Positions 7,213-11,992 of a stretch of 11,992 nucleotides of DNA are shown here, piece by piece (positions within the stretch are counted from its first letter, which is position 1; each line of letters starts with the position of its first letter). This DNA is from Balneolaceae bacterium (lineage in GTDB: Bacteria > Bacteroidota > Rhodothermia > Balneolales > Balneolaceae): NCBI GenBank assembly GCA_007134665.1, contig SLKH01000339.1, positions 1-11,992 on the forward strand. The letters run 5' to 3'. A program made the position numbers and the translations under genes. The notes below the pieces were generated by a model. The model was not told the origin of the DNA and searched no databases. It saw only the letters and a program-made list of their open reading frames with translations.

Positions 7213-8988
7213 TTACACACTCGGTTTTTTTCTTAATTGAATATGAAGCTCTTTTAGTTGATCTTCATCAACAACATCAGGGCAATTATCCATCGTGCTC
7301 TGTGCTTTTTGGTTCTTTGGAAATGCAATTACATCTCTGAGACTCTGAGATCCCGACATCAGCATAATGATACGATCGAGGCCAAGAGCAATTCCTCCAT
7401 GCGGGGGAGCCCCATACTTGAATGCATCAAGTAGGAAACCGAATTTCTCTTGTGCTTCCTGGCCTCCTATCCCAAGCAGATTAAACATTTTTTTCTGCAA
7501 TTCCTGATCATGAATTCGAATCGACCCGCCTCCAATTTCATTACCGTTCAGTACAAGATCATAAGCTCTTGCCTTTACACTTGCCGGATCACTATCCATC
7601 TTATCAAGGTCATCTGTTTCGGGTGATGTAAACGGATGATGCAAGGCGTGATAACGCTGTATTTCAGGATCCCATTCAACCAGTGGGAACTTGGTAACCC
7701 ACAAAAAATGAGTTTTTGATTTATCAATCATCTCAAATCTTTTACCCATCATTAACCTGAGTTGCCCCATTTGCCTGTACACATCGGGTTTTTGACCTGC
7801 CAGAATCAGAACCAGGTCACCATTGCCGGCTCCGGCTTTTTCAGCCATTTCAGCCACAGTATAGTCTTCGAGAAATTTCCCGACACTGCAGTTCACATTA
7901 TCATTTTCCAATTTGATATAAATGAGGCCACCTGCACCGGTTTTCGATTTGACCTCATCCGTCAACCTGTCGATAGCACCACGTCCCATTTTTCCCTGTC
8001 CAGGTACATTGATGGCGAGAACGCTTCCGCCATCCTCGACGGTCTTTGAAAAAATCTTAAACCCACAATCAGCAACAATCTCAGATAAATCTGAAATCTC
8101 CATACCGAAACGAGTTTCCGGCTTGTCTGAACCATAACGGGACATTGCCTCTTCATATGTCAATCTTGGAAACGGGGTTTCCAGGTCAATATCAAGATGC
8201 TCCTTCCAGATCTTTGCCATCAGGTTTTCGTGAATCTTGTAGATATCATCTTCATCTACAAACGACAGTTCAACATCCACCTGGGTAAACTCAGGTTGCC
8301 TGTCTGCCCGAAGGTCCTCGTCCCTGAAACATTTAACAATCTGAAAATACCGGTCCATACCGGATACCATCAAGAGTTGCTTGTATGTCTGTGGACTTTG
8401 TGGCAGTGCAAAAAATTTACCAGGATTAACGCGGCTTGGCACAAGGTAATCGCGGGCACCTTCTGGGGTACTCCTCATTAGAACAGGGGTTTCGACCTCC
8501 GCAAAGTCAAGATCATTATAAAAATTTCGGATTGTCTGACACACTCTTGAACGAAGCAATAAATTCTGCTGCATCTGATTTCTTCTCAGGTCCAGGTAAC
8601 GGTATTTCAACCGGATCTCCTCACCAGTCTCCAAATCATCCTTGATTTCAAAAGGAGGAGTTTCAGCTTTTGAATAGATGGTCAGTGATTCAACCCTGAT
8701 TTCAATTTTACCGGTCTTCCTCTGTGGATTAATATTCTCCTCATCACGTTTGGTCACTTTACCTTCTACACCGATAACAAACTCCGGCCTTAATTCTTCC
8801 GCTTTTGAGTGTAATTCGGAATTAGCCTGGTCAAAAACGACTTGAGTAACACCATAACGGTCTCTGAGATCAATAAAAATTACACCTCCAAGGTCCCTTC
8901 TGACATCCACCCATCCGTTCAGATTAACATCTTCACCATCATGCCGGATATCCAGCTCACCACAAGTATGTGTCCTTTTTAAACTCAT
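7213..8988 (-). CDS. aspS: Aspartyl-tRNA synthetase, bacterial type
   Basis: A 591-residue class IIb synthetase that charges tRNA-Asp in the cytosol. Domains in order: N-terminal OB-fold anticodon-binding domain (about 1-110, with GWVDVRRDLGGVIFIDLRD); the catalytic domain beginning near 130 with YRYLDLRR; motif 2 at 221-236 (FRDEDLRADRQPEFTQ); the bacterial GAD insertion; and motif 3 (GGIALGLDR ending at R539). Length is normal for the bacterial form. Leu33 aligns with Leu30 of the E. coli enzyme, where non-discriminating enzymes such as that of Pseudomonas have His, so it is probably tRNA-Asp-specific, though one residue is not proof. No Shine-Dalgarno sequence precedes the ATG. It probably leads a transcript that includes the DUF429 gene. 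Confidence 0.97.
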   Translation of the reverse strand: MSLKRTHTCGELDIRHDGEDVNLNGWVDVRRDLGGVIFIDLRDRYGVTQVVFDQANSELHSKAEELRPEFVIGVEGKVTKRDEENINPQRKTGKIEIRVESLTIYSKAETPPFEIKDDLETGEEIRLKYRYLDLRRNQMQQNLLLRSRVCQTIRNFYNDLDFAEVETPVLMRSTPEGARDYLVPSRVNPGKFFALPQSPQTYKQLLMVSGMDRYFQIVKCFRDEDLRADRQPEFTQVDVELSFVDEDDIYKIHENLMAKIWKEHLDIDLETPFPRLTYEEAMSRYGSDKPETRFGMEISDLSEIVADCGFKIFSKTVEDGGSVLAINVPGQGKMGRGAIDRLTDEVKSKTGAGGLIYIKLENDNVNCSVGKFLEDYTVAEMAEKAGAGNGDLVLILAGQKPDVYRQMGQLRLMMGKRFEMIDKSKTHFLWVTKFPLVEWDPEIQRYHALHHPFTSPETDDLDKMDSDPASVKARAYDLVLNGNEIGGGSIRIHDQELQKKMFNLLGIGGQEAQEKFGFLLDAFKYGAPPHGGIALGLDRIIMLMSGSQSLRDVIAFPKNQKAQSTMDNCPDVVDEDQLKELHIQLRKKPSV

Positions 8989-9047
8989 TAATTAATTATC
9001 AATTCAAATGTTCTTATTCTACTTATTAAGGGGCTGAAAATAAACAA

Positions 9048-9078
9048 TCTGCAAACCATTCGCTTGCCGATATCTTTG
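9048..9078 (+). promoter_or_regulatory. Putative Bacteroidota-type promoter for the LuxR regulator gene
   Basis: An exact -7 element TATCTTTG (9071-9078) is preceded, after exactly 19 bases, by TCTG (9048-9051), which is one mismatch from the -33 consensus TTTG. It is the best-formed promoter of this type in the window. It would give the LuxR-type gene a 5' leader of about 155 bases, which would include the palindrome at 9136-9160. Confidence 0.45.
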
Positions 9079-9135
9079 ATTTGATGATATTCAATTTTAA
9101 AGAGCAAACAACAGTGTCTTCAATTAACTTTTAAC

Positions 9136-9160
9136 AGAATGATCCATGATCAATCATTCT
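9136..9160. promoter_or_regulatory. Nested palindrome upstream of the LuxR gene
   Basis: Outer arms AGAATGAT (9136-9143) and ATCATTCT (9153-9160) are perfectly complementary. An overlapping inner palindrome TGATC-CAT-GATCA spans 9140-9152. The site lies 82 bases before the regulator start. As DNA it could be a dimer-binding operator; as RNA in the leader it could switch between two hairpins. No T-run follows, so it is not a terminator. Confidence 0.4.
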
Positions 9161-9241
9161 CAAAGTTGTTTCACAGCTTTACTTTATCCATTTATCATTT
9201 ATATTAACTGAAGTTTCGGTATACACATTTGAAACTAACTT

Positions 9242-9898
9242 ATGGCAAAAGTCAGGGTCCTCATTGCAGAAAGTTCAGATATTACCCGGTATGGAATCAT
9301 CGGGATACTAAAGGAAGATAGCTCCATCGAAGTTGCAGTTACTGCTAACACTGCACCGAACGCTGAGAATTTATACAAATCGGAAAAACCCGATTTATGC
9401 CTGGTCTCAAATTCACTTAATGAATTGAATATTCAGGTTTTCATGAAAAATCTTCTCAGCATTGATAAAAATGCTAAAGTAGTACTGCTGACTGACAACT
9501 TAGAGATTGCACACCTGAATGTTGCATTGGAAGCTGGTATTTCGGGCTGTTTGTTAAAAAGTATTGAAAAAGAAGAATTAAAAGATTCAATTCGTCAAGC
9601 GGTCAATGGGAAAAAAGTCTTCTGCCAGGGGTTTAACAGCTTAATGAGCAACCGGTATGCAGATCTTGCTCAAAACAGGTCCGATTCCACTCTGCTGGAT
9701 CAAATCACCAAAAGAGAAACTGAAGTTTTGCAATTAATTGTGGACGGCTATACAAGTCAGGAAATTGCAAATATACTCTACATAAGCCCCCGTACCGTAG
9801 AGACACACAGATCTAACCTGATGCAAAAACTAAAAATAAAAAATACTGCTGCCCTCGTTCGATTTGCCCTTGAAGAAGGGACATTTTCAAAATCATAG
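9242..9898 (+). CDS. NarL/LuxR-type regulator with degenerate receiver domain
   Basis: A 218-residue two-domain regulator. Residues 1-122 have the receiver fold: VRVLIAESSD at strand 1, KVVLLTDN at strand 4 with T84, and GCLLKS with the conserved lysine K106. However, the phospho-acceptor Asp is Ser56 (in PDLCLVSNS), and the usual Asp pair after strand 1 is E10-S11. It is therefore unlikely to be phosphorylated in the normal way. Residues about 154-212 are an intact LuxR-type helix-turn-helix (TKRETEVLQLI, then SQEIANILYISPRTVETHRSNL), so DNA binding is expected. No intact partner histidine kinase is nearby. It may act constitutively or be controlled by ligand, partner protein or abundance. 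It is divergent from aspS across 253 bases and lacks a Shine-Dalgarno sequence. Confidence 0.9.
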   Translation: MAKVRVLIAESSDITRYGIIGILKEDSSIEVAVTANTAPNAENLYKSEKPDLCLVSNSLNELNIQVFMKNLLSIDKNAKVVLLTDNLEIAHLNVALEAGISGCLLKSIEKEELKDSIRQAVNGKKVFCQGFNSLMSNRYADLAQNRSDSTLLDQITKRETEVLQLIVDGYTSQEIANILYISPRTVETHRSNLMQKLKIKNTAALVRFALEEGTFSKS

Positions 9899-10131
9899 CC
9901 AGTAAGTATATTTACGTATGTAAATTACGTGATTTCTACTATTGCAGAGTAGGCTTGATAAATTTAAGTTTTAATTGCAAATGGGGTAATAGCCGTCTGT
10001 AGATGATATTTAGCAGTCATTCTTGATTGAATGACTGCTAATTTTTTATACCTTGCCTTTTTGGCTGCCAGAGCCTTTTTTAGCTAATCATTTGACTTTC
10101 TTTTTTTTAAACCATAAGGCTGGTGAGGGGA
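9899..10131. other. Intergenic region after the LuxR gene
   Basis: No intact gene is seen between the LuxR-type gene and the minus-strand fragment at 10132. The stretch holds a ~110-base AT-rich 3' untranslated region, the terminator at 10010-10047, and then a weak 4-bp GGCT/AGCC hairpin with a T-run (10063-10081) that may be a backup terminator. A poly-T run follows at 10101-10108. Confidence 0.5.
10010..10047 (+). terminator. Rho-independent terminator of the LuxR gene
   Basis: A perfect 13-bp stem runs from 10010 (left arm TTAGCAGTCATTC, 10010-10022) to 10041 (right arm 10029-10041), with the 6-base loop TTGATT. It is followed directly by six T residues (10042-10047). It lies about 110 bases after the LuxR stop and is oriented for the plus strand. 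Confidence 0.9.
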
Positions 10132-10230
10132 TTAATTCTCTGAATAAGGTATTTTCAACAGCACATCGCACTTTTGCTGACTCGGCCCTTCGGGCAAAAT
10201 TGTCATAGTTCCATTGACAATTTTGGATTT
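10132..10230 (-). pseudogene. Possible C-terminal remnant of a sensor histidine kinase
   Basis: On the minus strand an open frame ending in TAA at 10132 encodes SKIVNGTMTILPEGPSQQ followed by KCDVLLKIPYSEN. The pattern of NGT, beta-strand, Pro/Gly turn, beta-strand and IPYSEN resembles the final strands of the HATPase domain in NarX/DesK-type sensor kinases, although the normal Gly-x-Gly turn has decayed. The frame is open back to, and in phase with, the TGA stop of the barrel gene at 10264, but the first codons after that stop look non-homologous. A 24-codon ORF from the ATG at 10206 is the alternative. The segment also carries an 11-bp inverted repeat (10195-10205 and 10215-10225). The similarity is by eye only. 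Confidence 0.3.
10195..10225. repeat. 11-bp inverted repeat (hairpin)
   Basis: Arms CAAAATTGTCA (10195-10205) and TGACAATTTTG (10215-10225) are perfectly complementary around a 9-base loop. Next to it lies a small GCCC-TTC-GGGC hairpin (10185-10195). It could attenuate minus-strand transcription past the barrel gene or be a small palindromic interspersed element. It lacks a U-tract, so I do not call it a terminator. Confidence 0.45.
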
Positions 10231-10263
10231 AACTGAAGAATGAAAAGCAGTTAGCCTGGGTCT

Positions 10264-11157
10264 TCAAAGTTGAAAACTCCACCCGAGGCCTGCGGAAAAA
10301 TCAGATGACGATTCTGACAAACCAAATCCTAATGAACTGCTGACTGATGACCGCGGGGATATAAAATGGCCGAATCCGAAATTCAGGCTCATGGGTGGGT
10401 CATATTCATCAATAATCCGGGTTGATGTACTAAAAGAAGTGCTTACCATCCATCTGCCGCCGCCAAAAGGCCTGCTGATACCTGTACTAAAATAGAAAGG
10501 ATTATTTAACTTAAGTTCATCCATATCACCGATCCACATGTAAGTCACATCTCCATACCAAAAGAATGACCTGATTCGCTGAAAAATCGAAAGCCCGGTA
10601 CCGAAATCCCACGCACCGGTACCAAATCCACTTTCCGGATTGGCCAAAGGAATTTTTACAGTTGTATTCAAATTCACTGAAGTTGATGGGGAAGTTCTGC
10701 CATAGAGGAAAAGGGTTCCGCCTACTGTTGGATCGCTGAAGCTGCTGCTCCTGTAGGATACCGTATCCGGCAAGTCAACCCGATGCCTCCTCTGCTGTGC
10801 CATTTCCTGCATAGATGATGCCCCACTTCTGCGTCCGTCCACTTCTCCGTGCTGAGAGCCACCGGTCGGAATGCCGCCCTGTTGGATATAGGAGACCCAT
10901 GGAGTACTCTGGATAACAAAGGGGATATTCAAAGAAATGCGCCCGATATCGCCGGAGAGGGTCAACCCATTTACGATATAAAAACTTTCGGTGCTTTCAG
11001 TAAAAAAATAGGAACCGGTTGCAAACTGCAGGCTCCCCGAATAGGTCACCTGTTGTGCCTGCAATATTCCGGTTCCCATTAATACAATGAGACAACTCTC
11101 AAGACAAATAATCAGTGATTCGTGAAGTTTTTTCCAATCATCAACTTTCACTTTCAT
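10264..11157 (-). CDS. Predicted outer-membrane beta-barrel protein (transporter-like)
   Basis: A 297-residue exported protein of unproven function. It has a long signal peptide: n-region to about residue 14, hydrophobic stretch 15-32, and probable cleavage after LQA (residue 34). The mature part alternates amphipathic strands rich in Gly, Ser and aromatics and ends in GLGWSFQL, a terminal-strand pattern for barrel assembly. The segment PLANPESGFGTGAWDFGTGLSI resembles the barrel family annotated as MetA-pathway/phenol degradation or transporter (PF13557-like). A polar, Gly/Arg/Gln-rich stretch at about 93-135 is probably a long surface loop or plug. It follows the Met/Gln-rich gene by 39 bases on the same strand with no terminator, so the two likely form an operon. 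The cargo is unknown; metal or small hydrophobic compounds are guesses. Confidence 0.72.
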   Translation of the reverse strand: MKVKVDDWKKLHESLIICLESCLIVLMGTGILQAQQVTYSGSLQFATGSYFFTESTESFYIVNGLTLSGDIGRISLNIPFVIQSTPWVSYIQQGGIPTGGSQHGEVDGRRSGASSMQEMAQQRRHRVDLPDTVSYRSSSFSDPTVGGTLFLYGRTSPSTSVNLNTTVKIPLANPESGFGTGAWDFGTGLSIFQRIRSFFWYGDVTYMWIGDMDELKLNNPFYFSTGISRPFGGGRWMVSTSFSTSTRIIDEYDPPMSLNFGFGHFISPRSSVSSSLGFGLSESSSDFSAGLGWSFQL

Positions 11158-11196
11158 CTCATTGCATGTAATTGATTATTTATTAAAATCCGATGT

Positions 11197-11676
11197 TTAA
11201 TCACTTTGTTGTTGACGGGTTCTCAGCCTTTCCGTCATTCTTTCCATCGTACGGATAGCCTCATCCATCTCGTCTGTCATGTCGGAGAGATGCTGCCTCA
11301 TTCTCTCCATCTCCTGGTTCATTTCCCTGTCGCGCATCATCTCCCGGTCACGGAGCATTAATTCACAACGCTCTGCCGCGTTCTTCATATTGCCCAGGGT
11401 CATTCCCAGATGTTCTCCAAACCGATGCATCATCTGGTACTGTTCTCTCATCTGTTCATTTTGAGCCTGCTCCATTCTCTGATGCATTTCTCTTGTCATA
11501 TTTTGTGTATGCTCCATCATCCTGGTCATCTTCTGCTGCATATCCTGCATTTGTTGCATCTGATGCTGCATCTGTTGTTGCATTTGCTGCTGCTGACCTG
11601 TTTGCTGAGCATACAATGGCAAAGTCATAAATAAAAAAACTGCAAGAATTGAAATATTCCCCATTGATGTTTTCAT
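11197..11676 (-). CDS. Secreted Met/Gln-rich coiled-coil protein
   Basis: I take the ATG at 11676 (159 residues) as the start because a strong Shine-Dalgarno sequence (AAAGGAGG, 11688-11681) lies 4 bases before it. A longer frame from 11724 adds 16 residues that would precede the signal peptide. Residues 1-23 form a clear signal peptide ending in LYA|QQ, so the protein is periplasmic or secreted. By hand count the ~136-residue mature part has about 26 Met (19%) and 28 Gln (21%), many His and acidic residues, and a single Cys. It is almost entirely predicted coiled coil, with Met at many core positions (for example MTRMMEHTQNMTREMHQRM). I do not recognise the family. Met-rich periplasmic proteins can bind copper or silver, but the Met may simply pack the coil. 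It is the first gene of a unit with the barrel protein. Confidence 0.72.
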   Translation of the reverse strand: MKTSMGNISILAVFLFMTLPLYAQQTGQQQQMQQQMQHQMQQMQDMQQKMTRMMEHTQNMTREMHQRMEQAQNEQMREQYQMMHRFGEHLGMTLGNMKNAAERCELMLRDREMMRDREMNQEMERMRQHLSDMTDEMDEAIRTMERMTERLRTRQQQSD

Positions 11677-11680
11677 TTTG

Positions 11681-11688
11681 CCTCCTTT
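11681..11688 (-). promoter_or_regulatory. Strong Shine-Dalgarno sequence deciding the start
   Basis: The minus strand reads AAAGGAGG, then CAAA, then ATG at 11676. This is the only textbook ribosome binding site in the window. It fixes the start of the Met/Gln-rich gene 48 bases inside the longest open frame. Confidence 0.85.
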
Positions 11689-11742
11689 ATTCACTGAAAT
11701 TATTTTCATGTATAAAGTTTGCATATTTTGATCACTGAATCG

Positions 11743-11767
11743 TACATCAAATACCTATACTGATGTA
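11743..11767. promoter_or_regulatory. Inverted repeat upstream of the Met/Gln-rich operon
   Basis: Perfect 7-bp arms TACATCA (11743-11749) and TGATGTA (11761-11767) are separated by 11 bases, so half-site centres are 18 bases apart, suitable for a dimeric regulator. It lies 67-91 bases before the Met/Gln-rich start, a usual operator position. No clear -7 element was found nearby, so the promoter itself is not placed. Confidence 0.4.
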
Positions 11768-11992
11768 ATGATATGCTATCGTGCTATGTAGGGGAAAATC
11801 TCACATTAAAATTTCGCGACCCACCGTTTTTTACCTGAACAAGTCTTTAGCAGACTATCATCTTATCCAAAGACGGGGCAACATGATCTGGGGGAAGCAT
11901 GTATCGTTGAAGGATAATTGAAGAAACGTCCAATCGCTCAACCGGCGAACCGCACGCCGCAAGTTGAATGTGTTTGGAAATCCCGATCCTTC
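11768..11992. other. Right-edge stretch without a confirmed gene
   Basis: No recognisable gene is seen. On the minus strand a frame is open from the window edge to a TGA at 11858 (44 codons, containing NLRRAVRRLSDWTFLQLSF). It could be the 3' end of a gene truncated by the window or chance. On the plus strand a TTG-started frame runs from 11918 off the edge (starting LKKRPIAQPANRT). The part from about 11930 looks more GC-rich than the rest of the window, so a different gene or transferred DNA may begin here. Confidence 0.3.

Noticed and set aside
11520..11605. Possible CRISPR or tandem repeat in the CATCTG/TTG-rich stretch
   Set aside because: The triplet bias only reflects Gln/Met codons of the coiled-coil gene; there are no regular repeats with unique spacers.
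11677..11724. Upstream ATG at 11724 as start of the Met/Gln-rich gene
   Set aside because: It adds 16 residues before the signal peptide and ignores the strong Shine-Dalgarno sequence in front of the ATG at 11676.
11772..11920. Insertion-sequence end or group II intron end near the right edge
   Set aside because: No terminal inverted repeat pair, target duplication, transposase or intron domain could be recognised within the window.
11781..11920. Small GTG-started plus-strand ORF of about 43 codons
   Set aside because: No ribosome binding site, no recognisable motif, and it lies in the region likely to control the divergent Met/Gln-rich operon.

Overview
The window is AT-rich and almost fully coding. 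It reads like core or stable chromosomal DNA from a Bacteroidota-type bacterium, most likely near the Balneolota/Rhodothermota, though the rank is a guess. Three things point that way. Nearly all genes lack a Shine-Dalgarno sequence. Exact TAnnTTTG (-7 type) promoter elements lie upstream of several genes. The gene set (ABC1 kinase with a TetR regulator, bacilliredoxin, Si-specific transhydrogenase, bacterial-type AspRS) fits. I see no tRNA, rRNA, CRISPR array, integrase or transposase.

Layout, left to right. Bases 1-550 hold no convincing gene, but the last ~130 bases carry clustered short repeats in front of a TetR-family regulator (551-1237). The regulator overlaps by 4 bases with an ABC1/COQ8-type atypical kinase gene (1234-2541). 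Its stop codon directly abuts the stop of a convergent bacilliredoxin gene (2542-3000, minus). A divergent lipoprotein with a CBM9/DOMON-like domain (3141-3971) converges on an Fe/Mn superoxide dismutase (4133-4741, minus) across a strong bidirectional terminator (4033-4066). The sod gene is divergent from a soluble transhydrogenase gene, sthA (4978-6423). sthA converges on a DUF429 gene (6455-7162, minus), which lies downstream of aspS (7213-8988, minus). A LuxR-type regulator with a degenerate receiver domain (9242-9898, plus) is divergent from aspS and ends at a clear terminator (10010-10047). Bases 9899-10263 otherwise hold no intact gene, but a minus-strand fragment resembles the C-terminal tail of a sensor histidine kinase. 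Last comes a two-gene minus-strand unit: a secreted Met/Gln-rich coiled-coil protein (11197-11676), then an outer-membrane beta-barrel-like protein (10264-11157). The final ~110 bases look more GC-rich and carry short open frames that run off the edge.

Themes: bacilliredoxin, SOD and transhydrogenase lie within 4 kb, which suggests a loose thiol/oxygen/NAD(P)H redox neighbourhood, although each has its own orientation and probably its own promoter. I found no clearly new multi-gene system. The least explained parts are the Met/Gln-rich protein plus barrel pair, the pseudo-receiver regulator beside a possible kinase remnant, and the TetR/ABC1-kinase pair with its repeat-rich upstream region.
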